A stretch of 64,000 bases of DNA from Chamaecyparis obtusa (GCA_027943335.1 BSBK01002925.1:124001-188000), one strand, 5' to 3'; positions 35,301 through 47,293 are shown, counted from the stretch's first letter. Numbers and translations: made by a program. Notes: generated from the sequence alone by a model not told the origin.

Positions 35301-35816
35301 ACATTTATATTTATGGCGGAGTCTTTGACAATAGTTGGTTCATGTTTCATTGTTTGTATGTGAGGTCTGCCCAATGGATAATGGCACTGATCAAGAATTA
35401 GTACATTTAGTTGAGTCCAATGTCTGATCATCTCTTGTTTACCTTCCCTATCCTCATTAATCAAAGCCCCTTTTAAGTTTTAAGTATTGTTGTTGATAGT
35501 AATACCCTTCACAAGGCCATTTTTACCTTGCATAGTAGATTTGATTCAATGAATATCTGATTAGTATTTAGTAATCCTTTACTATGATCTGCTTTATGAA
35601 TCCAGAAGTATAAGGTGTGTAGTGAGTGGAGTTTTTTCTAGATTAGGTGCACCCGCCTTGGTTTTGTAGAGCTAGAAGCAGAAGAGGGCATATTAAGACC
35701 CTATAGTTGGTTCAGTTGCCTTGCAGAGCTCTCATACTTGGAACTAACCACTCCTAACTTCAGTCTCAAGGCATATTGGCAGCCCCAAGTGGCATAAGCA
35801 TTTTTGAACACCAACA
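32360..35816 (+). repeat. Element B 3' LTR (uninterrupted)
   Basis: 3457 bp, TGTTAG...CCAACA, followed by the duplication CAACT. It shows the empty sites for C (near 34028) and M (near 35094). Contains an array of hairpins, including a 23-bp stem with 21 pairs at 34022-34044/34053-34075. Confidence 0.9.
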
Positions 35817-35821
35817 CAACT

Positions 35822-35916
35822 TACTGGCTTAATTAGATAAGTGGGCTAGGAGTCTAGTTCAAGTTGAACCTACTTTATCTAACTTCATTCACTACTCCTC
35901 AATAGAGTCACCCTTT
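35822..35916 (-). other. Element H primer-binding site and proximal leader
   Basis: On the minus strand the sequence next to the LTR reads GGGTGACTCTATTGAGGAG (35896-35914), a decayed form of the primer site of A and B. The leader continues at 3683 on the other side of B. Confidence 0.6.
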
Positions 35917-38751
35917 TATTGGTTCCCAAAATGGATTTTATGCTTTGAAAGACACCAATATTCCTATAGATGAATTTTAAGGAGTGGTTAATTCCAAGTA
36001 AGGATAAATATAAGGAAATTGGATGAACAATAGGGACACAACTACCTTCTCCATTTTCAGTTCTGCAAGACCAAGGTTAGTACACCTAATCTAGCTCAAG
36101 ATACAATACTCTACAAGTCTCTCTAGATTTGAATAACATAAAATGATAAGAAAATACTAAATGATGACCAATCATTCATTGATTTTCAATTACCATAAAT
36201 AAAATATAACCTTATAACCACAATACTTAAAGAAAACTAACTAAATGTTTATTTAACATTTATAAGATATAACCAAACCCAACCAAACATATATCAATGT
36301 AGAAATTACTCATTCCTGATTAGTGCCTTATCCATTGGGAAATATCTCTAATACAAAAGTATAATATAGAAACCAACTAATGTCAATGATTCATAACCTA
36401 CATTACTACCACCTTATGGAAATATTTATCCACTCAATCCAAACTCATACTTCTTATGAAAATCCTTGTGCAAACCAAGTGAATCTATGTTCTATCTAGA
36501 GAAGTTTAATTTGATTCTAGATCAAAACTAAGGAATAGCAACATACACACAGATAAACTCTATGCAATAAATCAAAAAATTCATAACTCAAGAAATGAAT
36601 ACACAGGAAAGACTTGAACTTGAAAAAATTGTATTACATATGTTAAATCATTTTTTTTATACACCTTGTTTCAAGATATAAACCACTATAATAACAACCA
36701 AAGACCTAAAAATTACTATTTCTATATTGATACATTCTAATACAGTCTACTATATGCCTAGCTGAAAACCTGAAAAAATTTCTATCTCAAAATTTCAGCA
36801 AATTTTTCAACAACAAAAGAAATTCTAAAGAATCTTGGGAATCCTTTTATACAAGGATTGCAACAAGTTTCAGATCATTTAGGGAAAAAAAAATTCAATC
36901 ACCACAACTTGTGTCAATGTGAGTTATTACAGAAGAGAAAGCTGAAAATCCCAAAGATAACAAGATCCAATCTAATTTACACTTTTAGGCATAACCCTAG
37001 CATTCAAACTGTAAGGACATGACTTGTTTCATTAAATGGCCTCTTGCCCTTATCTTATCAATCAATGACATGACTATCTCACCTATCTCCATGAGGCATA
37101 ATCTCCTTCTCCTAGAAGAGTATCTCTTCAACATCAAATTTAGTAGTGAACAAATCAAATCTAATCGACCACCATTACATTTAGTCATCAATTTTCATCT
37201 TTAACTTTTTTCATTTTATTTTGACAAGATTGGATCAGATTAGGTCAGAAATCTTGTTCTTCATGGCTTGTCAAATCCATTAAATTTTCCATTAATTTTA
37301 ACTAGGAAGTACTAGATATCATCATATAATTGGTTTGACCCACCTTCTTTCTCTTTAACTCAAATATGATCACCATCAAGTTTCCATGTCATCAGTCACT
37401 TCTCAAATAATTCAATTTTTGTAAAAAACTACAACTTGAATGGATAATAATAGAGCATTTTGTGGCATGAAACAAATTTTAAAACATGATCATTGAACAA
37501 AAACCCTTCCTAGCACATCATACAATTCACAAAAAGGTCAAAAAACTGATGACTTCCACATCACTTTTCATGGTAGAAAAGTAGACCAATTAGAAAGAAA
37601 AAACTAGACATTATCTGGCACTTCGGTCCCACCTTTATTTCTCTTCATCAAACTAGACACACGACACTCAGGTGTGATCCCACAATGGCTATCTTTCATG
37701 TAGGTTTTGATTGTGGGAACATGCTCATCATCAGATCAAAATAGCTCTTCTTAAACCTTAACCACCCTTAAGCCCAAGCTATATGATGTCACCTGGGACA
37801 CTTGTCAATCAGGCATGATGCCTTGATCACTATCTATCTTGCATGTTTTTATCATGGGAACATGCCCACCATTCAATCAAAATAGATCTATCCTTTAACT
37901 ACCTTTAAAACCCAGTCTATGTGACATCATCAAGGACATGCATCACCAAGGTATAATGCCTTGATTAGTATCCAATAAGAAAATTTTCATCAAGGTAATA
38001 TGCTTAGCATCCAATCAAACTTGATCTAACTACACTTTATCATCTTTGGTCCTAGCCTATGTGACATCATCAAGGACATGCATTATCAAGGTGCAATTCC
38101 TTGATTAGTAAACAATGAGAAACTTTTCATTCTAGGAATGTTGCAACTATTGGATTAAAATTGATTAGATCTCCCTCTACCTTCTTTTATCTTTCTCAAA
38201 ATCGGGCCCATGATCTCAGGGAGGAAACATGTCAACAAGGCATGATCCCGTGATAATTTAAATAGGTACACATCTTCATTTCAAGGCATTATGCTTGTCA
38301 TTAGATTAAATATGATGTTCTCATGATCTAATATTTTACTTTAGTCCTGACTAGGTCCCACCATCTTCTATGTGTCACTATGGCATGATCTTGCGAGGGG
38401 TAAACTTTGCATATCTTTGTTCACAGGATCACGCCCACTGTTAGATCAAAATGGATCTAAATGAATGTTATTTATAACATAGAAACTTAGGAAAAAATAT
38501 TTCATAGGAAACTTTGGACTTAGGAAATATTAAAATGGATCCCACTAGGAAACATGACTTAAAGGACTTGGCCCCTTTTGACAACTTAAGTGACCCAAAA
38601 AGTAATGAAGAAATCTAACAACTTGGGGACACTTAGGTTTTAAAATGAGGAAAACAATTAGGGTTTAGACCAAATGAACATAAATATTCATAAACAAGAC
38701 CTTGGACAATTTTTAGCAGGACAAACTAGGAAAATATTTGTAGTCCTAACA
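35917..38751 (-). repeat. Element H 5' LTR
   Basis: 2835 bp; on the minus strand it begins TGTTAGGAC and ends AACCAATA (decayed from ..CA). Its 3' part shares words with the B LTR (an AGGTGTACTAACCTTGG-like segment near 36075). From about 37670 to 38460 it holds four or five diverged repeats, 130-150 bp each, with a GACATCATCAAGGACATGCA core and short CAAGG...CCTTG hairpins. The partner LTR is outside the window or destroyed. Confidence 0.65.
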
Positions 38752-38871
38752 ATGACCATCATCCTTAGCATCAAAATTATCATGCTTATCTTTTCACCAT
38801 TGATCTTCTTCATTTGAATATACTATGCAATCTTTTAATTCATTAGCATTATAAAAAAAATATGATGAAAA
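38752..38871 (-). pseudogene. Element G: gag tail fragment
   Basis: A 120-bp AT-rich piece between the H LTR and element F. Across F it is continuous with the G gag at 51672, as shown by the F target duplication GAAAA. The minus strand is acidic where readable (Asp/Glu/Asn), like the tails of A and B. The rest of G lies beyond H. Confidence 0.45.
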
Positions 38872-39169
38872 TTTTAGATATTGCTAATTCATGGGGAGGT
38901 GATTGAGACATTTTATATGTTTAATCACTACGTTACCAAATGAGTACTCATACTATTGTCATTTGTGTTTTGTCACTGATGTCAACATATATTTATGTGA
39001 GGAGAACATGCTAGTTATCATAGTGTACAGACACTGTATGGATGTTTCAGATTCTACAAAGCTAGATGAGAATTTATGAAGGTGTTTTGATCTTACATCC
39101 AAGATCACATAATGTAATGTGTTATATTGGATGAGTTATAGATGTTTTGGTGAAGATTGTGTTAGGAAT
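38872..39169 (+). repeat. Element F 5' LTR, first segment
   Basis: Matches 50415-50705; the first bases are decayed (TTTTAG for TGTTGG). Ends with GATTG, the target of element J. Confidence 0.8.
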
Positions 39170-40275
39170 GGGAACACTGAGAGGGGGGGTGAATCGGTGT
39201 TCACTGCAATTAACTTTTTACTTTAATATTTATGCAGAAACTAAATTCTTAAGAACTAAATTTAAAAATTCACATAAACATGAAACATGAAATCAACACA
39301 TGACACCAATATGGTTACGGGAAAACCCAAATAGGTAAAAACCCCAGTGGGACTTGATACCCACTAATAATATGTATTAGTGTTTTGTGATCCTTGTTTT
39401 GTGATCCTTTACCCTATTAGGAGTAGCTTTACAATGCTTTAAGTATAGTAGACCTTGTTAAGGGTTAGAACCTGTTAGGAGTCTTTTAAAATGATCTCTA
39501 TTAGGGGAGTGGACTCACTATCCTAGAGCTCACTACTCAAATGGTGAAGGCTACAACCTTCTGATTCAGATACACACTATATCTGTAGGTGAACTGTTCA
39601 CTGTGACATTGCTTGTTAGATCAGTCCCTTTGGTGCACTAATGCTTTAACCTCTAGAAAAGCTCTAATACATATTATTCTCACTTCACATACCTCTGCTT
39701 TGCTGATCACATCTCTATTTCCACTTCCATGCTGAATACAATGGGCGCACCTTATATTTATGTGCTTATACAAACAAAACAATTAGGTTGGCCCTATAAC
39801 TAATTACAAAAAATGCTTCCAATTGAATTGGATTAAGTGTGCTTAAAATTATACATATAAACATGTTGGAAACCTAAATACAATGGGCACATGGCCTTTA
39901 CAACATTAAATTATAATCACAAACCAAAAAGCTAACTATTGGCTCCATGCTCTGTTCGTTGCTGGCACACATTGGCTATGTAACTTCAACTAACTATAAA
40001 TTTCACATCTTTGCATATCTAATTATGTGCTCATAGACTAAGCATAAGTATAGTCTAACAACCTTAACTTCCAAGGCACATACCATAAGTCATCCGTACA
40101 CATGTGCGCTGATGCTATGAGCTACTGGAACTTTGTATATTGTCTAGTCTTCAACACTTAACTGAATTTTGATCTTTACACTAAGTGCGCTGACTCCAAA
40201 CTTCTATATGAATTTGTTTCCATAATGAAAACACTATATCTAGTCATATACTTTAGTATAGACAACTTTCCAACA
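39170..40275 (-). repeat. Element J 3' LTR
   Basis: Minus orientation. Contains the GAGAGGGGGGGTGAATC run near its left end, the complement of the C-run found near the 3' end of many plant Copia LTRs. Partner 45282-46397. Confidence 0.85.
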
Positions 40276-40276
40276 A

Positions 40277-40288
40277 TCTCCCCCTTTG
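40277..40288 (-). other. Element J polypurine tract
   Basis: On the minus strand AAAGGGGGAGAT immediately precedes the 3' LTR. A second such word (CCAAAGGGGGAG) lies at 40414-40425. Confidence 0.8.
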
Positions 40289-40471
40289 TCATTGATGACA
40301 ACAAAGGAATATGGCCAAGTTGCTAACTATATCTTTACACAAATTTTTTTGTCTTCTATACATATAATCTTATATCTCCCTATACATATATATAATCCAT
40401 ATTCTATCTATAACTCCCCCTTTGGAATTAATGACAAAGGTGCATCAAAAAGCTATATGTACACTTACTCA

Positions 40472-43400
40472 CTAAGGGAAAACATCTAGATATGCAATTT
40501 TGAGGTTTTGGATCTCCTTCTTCCAAAAGTTTATCAGTGAATTGACTATTTGTAGATGGGCACATAATGCATATTGAAGCTTCTCCATCTTCTCCAATTA
40601 TATGCTCAAACCTTGATCATAGGTTATCATGGTCACATCAATCTCCTTTATTTTTTGACTAAGAATGTCTAGTGAGGGCGCAAGAGCATTCCTCAATTGA
40701 GTATGTCTAGACCTTATCTTCTCCATTTCTTTCTCTGCCTTCTTAATTATGTCCAACTAATCTTGATAGACATTGTTACACATGTTCACATAAGTGGATG
40801 TGTCTAGCACTAAATTCTTCACCTTTTCAATCATTTCCTCTGCAGCTTTGATCACCTTAAGATGGGCATCAGTGAGCTTATCCTAATCCATGGATTCTGT
40901 AATGAATTTCCTTCCTTGATCTGGAAATTCCTTCAAGGATGCCTGACCAAACTTAAGTGAACTTAAGTCAAGTGCAAAGTTTCTCATCAGTTCATTGAGT
41001 CTCTTCTTCAAGTATTTCTCTTCTACCACTATGGTCGCAGATTCTTCTAAGCTATAAAAATTTACTTTGAACTATGAGATGACTATGCTCACATCATCAA
41101 CTGAATGTAACTTTACCATTTTCTTATCTTCAGGAAACAAACTATTCAAAATATTCATTGATTTCACAAGGAGAGGATTTCTCATGACTTGCTTCTCCTT
41201 TTCTTTCTCCATAGCCAGGACACTAAACTTAATCAAGTCTTCTTCTTTCCAAGAATCCAAACTGCTTGTGTTTGGTGTCAAACTTGACAACAATGTAGAG
41301 GAAGGAGTGATGGGAGTGCTATCCATCACCACTTCTTGTCTTACTATGACCAGTTCAACAACAGTTTCATCTTTTCTTTCTTTTTCCTTTTCTCCTTCTT
41401 TCTTCTCTTCTTCTTTCTCATCAGAAACATCTTCTATGAGTACTTCTTCTTGCTGAATCAGAGGTGTACTAATGCATAGGATTTCAACTTCCTCAGTGCT
41501 AATAAATGCTTCCTCAAACTTGTCCAAATCCTTATCGGTAGCTGCCATGGCTATTTCCACATTATCTATGATAATAGTGTTGTCTTTTTGTGATTCTGTC
41601 ATGGGCACAGACTTGTCTACCTCTATTTGAGTTTTTTCTATGGGCACTGAGTCCTGACGACTTGTCATTGGTACATTAGTGGGCTCTACCACTTTTTCTT
41701 CCCTATTGGGTGCATGAGAGATGGACACAATAGGTGGTTTTATCTATTTTTCCAATAACACCTTTTAAAAGGCCTTCTCTATTTCCTTCGCTATTAGCTC
41801 ATAGTCTTTGTTCATAATATGAAGAGTTATTATCTTTGTCCTTAGGTGTGGCTTCACCAAATTTAATAACAATGACCTTTCTTCAATAGAACATATAGGA
41901 AGAGTGTCTTCTAACACTTTTTCTCTGATCCTTAGATCTTCTTCATTTTCTTGCCTCTTTAAGTTTTCCAAAATATCCCATACTTTATCTAGAATGGAGG
42001 TTTTCAATTCAAGGACTATCTTCTTGAACTTGATCATATGTTTGACAATCATACTATGAATTTCTAATTTTTCAATCTCACTGTATGTGTCATAGAACTT
42101 CTCTACTTGATCAATCCTACCCTCATCAACAATTCTTGTATGCAATACTTTAAGACTAGGTTTGAATCTTGCTTGAGGAGGTGCTTGAGTGTTTTTCTTA
42201 CTCCTTAATGCTCATGAGGATGGATGACTAGTGCTAGCTTCTTTCTTCCTCTTGACTAAAGGTTTATACACTAGAGGAGCAGTAAGATCAACAGTGTCTA
42301 TGGGCCCAGAAGGAGTATTATCTTGTTTATCCTTCTGACTGTCATCTGATTCAATTTTCATCTTCTTCAACTTGGGATCTTCTTGTTCTTCCTCTGCTAC
42401 TGCACCTTTCAATTCTAGTGTAATCCATTGCTTTATCAAGGTCTACTTGAGATACACCATATATTCTCAAGATCTCAGATGTGACCTTTGCAACCTTTCT
42501 TTTTTTTGCAGCACTGTTTAGCTTAGCATCAACTTCTCTAGTCTTTTCTTCAAAGGTTCCTCACCTAGGTTCATTATCATCTTTAGGGGCTGATAGCAAT
42601 ACATGTGCATAGGCTTCAAGAACTTGTTCTTCAACCTCATACCTAAGTGGATGAATCCACTTAGTTCTAGGCTCAACGGCTTCCATACATGTAGTGTTTG
42701 TTTCCACCATAAAGCATATTGTGTCTTTATACCTCTCCACAATATTGTCAAGAATATTGTACCTCAACTACATTCTTTCTCTAAAGGTCTTCCATTCCAA
42801 GGTGATATAGTCTCTTAAGGTGCTTTTAGTGAATGCCTTGTTTGATATTTGTGGCATGGTTGGAATGGACTTGTCTAGATACAAGTTTAACACTTTACCA
42901 ACTATATGAAGGTACATATAGATGATTAAGGACCCAAACCTAAATATCTTTATCTTGTCATGTTTGATGGCCTTGATGTTATCTATCAAATATGCATGCA
43001 AGATCTTGCACAAGTTGAATTCCCCATCTTCGTTCACAAGTCTGATGGTTGCTATAATAGTGCCTGCAGACACACTATTCACCCTACTAGTGTGATGAAA
43101 TCTATAACCCAATATCATTGACATAAATTTGATGTCTACTTGCTCTATAGGTTCAATGGTCATACCGCACCTATAACTTCTAGATTTTCATGTTTGCTCC
43201 ACTATTTTCCTGACATCCTTACCCACTAGAAGGATGACACCTATTCTAGAAAGGCATGTCATCTCATGAATTAGGTCATTTGTGATTCTCACTAGAACAT
43301 CTCCAATCCAAAACAAATCATCATGGATTCTGCTCAACAATATTTTTATCCATTCTATCTCATAGAATTCATATGCCATGGCATATTCAACAATGGGGTG

Positions 43401-43655
43401 ATCATTCCATTTGGTGTATTCATCCATGAATGTTTTTTTTGGTTTCAACATTATGTCCATGTGCAACCTTAACCTATCTAGTCCAATAGGTTCCTTCTTA
43501 CAACAGATGTAAGCCCTTATGTCTTCTACATGCATGACACCCATCGGTGTGCGGGAGAATGCTCCCTCTAAATCATCTAGGTTTGATTTAAACAAGTGTC
43601 TCTTGAAAATGTATCTCTTCTTTTCAGAAACATCAAAAACTATGGGAGTGGCCAT
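40472..43655 (-). pseudogene. Element J ORF2: large protein of unknown function with a coiled-coil tail
   Basis: Starts at an ATG at 43655 (MATPIVFDVS) and can be followed to a TAG at 40472-40474, about 1,060 codons, with one frame change between about 42560 and 42440 and roughly ten stops, most one C-to-T step from a Gln or Arg codon. Residues 1-360 look globular: a KRHLFKSNLDDLEGAF segment, RTPMGVMHVED, then IKFMSMILGYRFHH and a FNLCKILHAYLID...FRFGSLI segment. The latter faintly recalls the plant 'Transposase_32' domain found in some non-autonomous retroelements; this is a guess. Residues 450-1,060 are Lys/Glu-rich and coiled-coil-like with an acidic insert (about 41400-41500). No catalytic motif of a retrotransposon enzyme is present. 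Confidence 0.6.
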
Positions 43656-44100
43656 GACTTACTTGTTAATCATTTTCCAACTAAACTTAGAGATGATCTG
43701 ATGGCTTTCGAATCAGTGCAATGAGCTAGGGTTACTGCAACTGATCAAATGCACTGATAATTGCAACAAATCATTGATGGATTTAATCTCAAAGACTTCA
43801 CAATAACTTCCCAGGCTCCTTCTACTCTATATTTCTCTAAATTTGAATGCAATGAGCAATCAAATGAATTATGTGTACTTTAAAGTGAAAAATCCACCAT
43901 TAATGCACATTGTGTAAACCAGGCTATCACTTCAAAATTTCAAAGTTGAGCTCTACAAACAATCAGCATGTGCGCTCTTGCATGAAGGTTCCTACACACT
44001 CCAAAATCTTAAGTCTAAAGGTGTATACTTTGAGGATGAGTATACCAACCACATAGGGGTCTAGAGCTAAATTAGCTCCCCCTATGACCCTAAGGGCCAT

Positions 44101-45227
44101 TCACGCAGATGTAGAGGGTGTGTCCACTTGGGATGCATCCAATACATTCTCATCAGTATTTTCCTTCTTTCCTTTTGACCAAATCAAGCTCACATCCTCT
44201 AAGGATTTCACAAAGTTGACTTTTGCTTTAGGATCCAAAATTGGTTCTTTGATCTTTTTAGGGCTTTCTTGACCTTGTGTCCTTGATCTACAGAACCTTG
44301 AGATATGTCCAACCTTTTTACAAGAGTGAAAAATGACTAGAGGTCTATTATTCCTTAAGACATTGACATGAGTTACCATTCTACATGTTCTACCTGAGTG
44401 ACCATTATAGTTACATATCTGACATGTAACAATATAAGAACTTCTAACATTTGTCTGATTTTGATTTCTTTGATCTTGCTGAGTCCTGTTCTTCTTACTA
44501 GTCTTACAATTCATAGATTTATGACCAAATCTATTGCATGAATAATAGTAGCCATTAAAAGGTTTTACCTTTGTAGAGTTTCTTGCAATGTGTGCTTGTT
44601 ACAAGAAAAACAAGTGTGTTCTACTTGGTTGGGCTCATTTTTAGGAGGACCACCATTGTCTATGGTTTGATCTTTAGTCTTCTCATCATTAGTAGAGTTA
44701 TTTTGTGAATCCTTTCTTTCTTGCATATTGTCAATCTAATTTTTTGCTTCATTGTATCCAATGTAGCTAGTGTCTCCTTTGATTCTTCTTGCATACAACT
44801 AAGATTCTACCAAATCAACACTGGTGTGTAATTTGTCAATATGATTATTTGCTTCTTTTAATTTTCATTCCAATCTTTCTTTGCAATTCCTTAGATCCAA
44901 GATTTCCAAATTGGCTTCCCTTAATTCTTCATTGAGTTGAAGGTTCTCCTTGACTTGTTCATTCTAGACATCTTGATTGTTCATCAGTTTGTCATCAAAT
45001 TCTTCAAGTTGACTTAATAAGGATCCATTTTCTTCACTCAAATTCTTGAATTTTTCTTCTAGCTCACTATTAGAGTGTCCTTTCAAATCCTTTCTTAGTC
45101 TTTTGATAACTAATTGAGCATCACCAACTTTTTCTTTTAGTTCTTTAATTTCTATTTCTGAATTGTCTAGGTCTTCAAGAGTAGCATCAAGATTTCTTTT
45201 CAAATGTTTCATTTCTACTTTGTCCAT
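44101..45227 (-). pseudogene. Element J ORF1: coiled-coil and multiple zinc-knuckle protein
   Basis: Starts at an ATG at 45227, 41 bases after the primer site. About 130 residues of Leu/Glu/Lys heptad-like sequence (LKRNLDATLEDLDN and onward) form a strong coiled coil. After several stops and one frame change, a cluster of CCHC-like knuckles follows on the minus strand: CFSC near 44600, YYSC...GH...C near 44545, an intact C-x2-C-x4-H-x4-C at about 44370-44430, and an HSC...GH...C at about 44290-44340. Two have lost the first Cys. A basic then acidic tail ends at 44101. The usual Copia capsid (UBN2) domain is not visible. It is probably an RNA-binding gag-like protein. Confidence 0.6.
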
Positions 45228-45267
45228 GATCTCCTCAAGTGGTTAAAATTCTTTTCTGAGGACCATA

Positions 45268-45279
45268 GCTCTCATACCA
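45268..45279 (-). other. Element J primer-binding site (initiator tRNA-Met type)
   Basis: Minus strand TGGTATGAGAGC, one base off the standard TGGTATCAGAGC, two bases from the LTR. Confidence 0.85.
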
Positions 45280-45281
45280 AT

Positions 45282-46397
45282 TGTTAGGAATGTGAACACT
45301 AAGAGGGGGGGTGAATCAGTGTTCATTGTAATTAACTTTTTACTTTAATCTTTATGCAGAAACTAAATGCTTAAGAACTAAATTTAAACATTCACATAAA
45401 CATGTAACATGAAATCAACACATGACACCAATATGGTTATAGGGAAACCAAAATAGGTAAAAACCCCAGTGGGACTTGATACCCACTAATAATTTGTACT
45501 AGTGTTTTGTGATCCTTATTAGAAGATCCTTTACCCCGTTGGGAGTAGCTTTGCAATGGTTTAAGTATAGTAGACCTTGTTAAGGGTCAAAAATTGTTGG
45601 GAGTCTTTTACAATGATCCCTATTAGGGGAGTGGACTCACTATCCTAGAGCTCACTACTCAAATGATGAAGGCTACAACCTTCTGATTCAGATACACACT
45701 ATCTCTGTAGGTGAACTATTCACTATGACACTACTTGTCAGAACAATTTCTTTGGTGCACTCATGCTTTGACCTCTAGAAAAGCTCTAATACATCTTATG
45801 CTCACTTCACATACCTCTGCTCTACTGATCACATCTCTATTTCCTCTTCCATGCCAAATACAATGGGCACACCTTATATTTATGCGCTTATACAAACAAA
45901 ACAATTAGGTCATCCCTATAACTAATTAAAAATAATGCTTCCAATTGAATTGGCTTAAGAATGCTTACAATTATACATATAATCATGTTGGAAACCTAAA
46001 TATAATGGGTGCATGGCCTTTACAACATTAAATTATAATCACAAACCAAAAAGCTAACTGTTAGTTCCATGCTTTGTTTGCTGTTGGCACACATTGGCCG
46101 TGCAACTTCAACTGACTATAACTTTCACATCTTTGCATATCTACTTATGCATGCATAGACTAAGCAAAAGTATAGTCTAACAACCTTAACTTCTAGGGAA
46201 CATACCATAATTCATCTGTACACACATGTGCTAATGCTCTGAGCTACTGGAACTCTATATACTGTCCAGTCTTCAACACTTAATTGAATTTTGATCTTTA
46301 CACTAAGTGTGCTAACTCCAAACTGCTATATGACATTTTTTCCATAATGACAACACTATATCTAGTCATATACTTTAGTATAGACAACTTTCCAATA
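45282..46397 (-). repeat. Element J 5' LTR
   Basis: Pairs with 39170-40275 over its whole length at roughly 92-94 %. Confidence 0.85.
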
Positions 46398-46402
46398 GAC
46401 TA

Positions 46403-47291
46403 GTCATTGGCCTGTGATAGTAAGAAATGATAGAATTAGTCTCTATGTTTCTAGTATATCTTCCAGATGATATGGATGCAAGGTATGCAAGCTTAAGGGA
46501 TGATAGACAAGGTACTAAAGGATTTTCATTGGTCAACACAAGGTATGAAATGCTTGGTGATGTCAGATGTGGCATGTGCTCTTGAGGAGACCTGTTTGGA
46601 ATCCTACTTGGGAGATATAGCATGTTTTTTACTTGGAAAACATAAATTAAGGATGTTGGTCCTTAAATATTGTAATGTAATAATTGTATACTTGTTTTAG
46701 ATACCGTGTGTATCTTAGGAAGGTTTTATGTAATTATTTGTAACTAGGAAATACTTATGAGCTGACCTCGTCATGTGAATTGTAATAAGGTATAAATGAG
46801 AGGTCTTTTCTTTGGAAAATATATGGATGGAAAAAGGTGATATAAAGAGGTTGTGAAAGCTACGAGATTATGTTTGCTATATGTAGAGTAGAGGTTTTTT
46901 GGTGGAATTTATTGGAACCGATCAAGCAAAGATAGTTGTTTTTGAATAATTCAAAAGGATTGTGTATATCTTCATATACACTTGTGTTGTGAATAGTGAA
47001 AATTGAAGGTGTATTTAACCTTCTAACAAGGACTATGTACTATAATGTTTCAATAAGCTCTTAATAGGGCTATATCTTCTAACAAGGATACTATACTCTT
47101 AGTACATCATTTTTGGGTGCTAATCCCCACTGGGGTTTTTACCTTTAATAGGGTTTCCCTGACATCAAAATATTATGTTATTGTGTTCATCAGATCTGAT
47201 ATTATTGCTACTTAAAGTTTAAAGTTTAATAATCTTCCATACAATTGATTCACCCCCCTCTCAGTTGTATTATGGACTATTATTCCTAACA
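46403..47291 (+). repeat. Element F 5' LTR, second segment
   Basis: Resumes the LTR after element J, matching about 50706-51671. Carries the TTCACCCCCCTCTCAG run near the end and finishes CCTAACA. Confidence 0.85.
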
Positions 47292-47293
47292 AT

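Larger units (their letters stand above)
3689..35816 (+). mobile_element. Element B: gag-only LTR retrotransposon (Tat/Ogre-like, TR-GAG type), split by nested insertions
   Basis: Both LTRs begin TGTTAGTCC and end in CCAACA, and the whole is flanked by a perfect 5-bp duplication CAACT (3684-3688 and 35817-35821), so it inserted as a unit into element H. The 5' LTR is interrupted by element C and by transposon M; removing them gives about 3.5 kb, matching the 3' LTR (32360-35816, 3457 bp). The interior (30336-32359, about 2 kb) contains a primer-binding site of TGGYGACTCTGCTGGGGA type and one gag-acidic ORF only. With no pol, it would need proteins from another element to move. It shares leader, ORF plan and 3' end with element A, while most of the LTR sequence differs. 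Confidence 0.85.
39170..46397 (-). mobile_element. Element J: pol-less retrotransposon with Copia-type LTRs and a novel large ORF
   Basis: LTRs of 1106 bp (39170-40275) and 1116 bp (45282-46397) start TGTTAGGAA and end CCAACA/CCAATA. The orientation is minus, shown by the primer site (45268-45279) and purine tract (40277-40288). The duplication is GATTG (39165-39169) and decayed GACTA (46398-46402); the F LTR resumes correctly across it. The 5-kb interior holds two ORFs, a coiled-coil/zinc-knuckle protein and a ~1,060-codon protein. No protease, integrase, RT or RNase H is seen in any frame. Confidence 0.85.

Noticed and set aside
35917..38751. Possibility that this LTR is the 3' LTR of element G, shared with H in a tandem LTR-gag-LTR-gag array
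   Set aside because: The bases just outside its start do not match the conserved CCCCAACTAGAGCCAC end seen in A and B, and G's gag tail is interrupted there. A separate insertion of H in G fits better, though the distal duplication cannot be seen.
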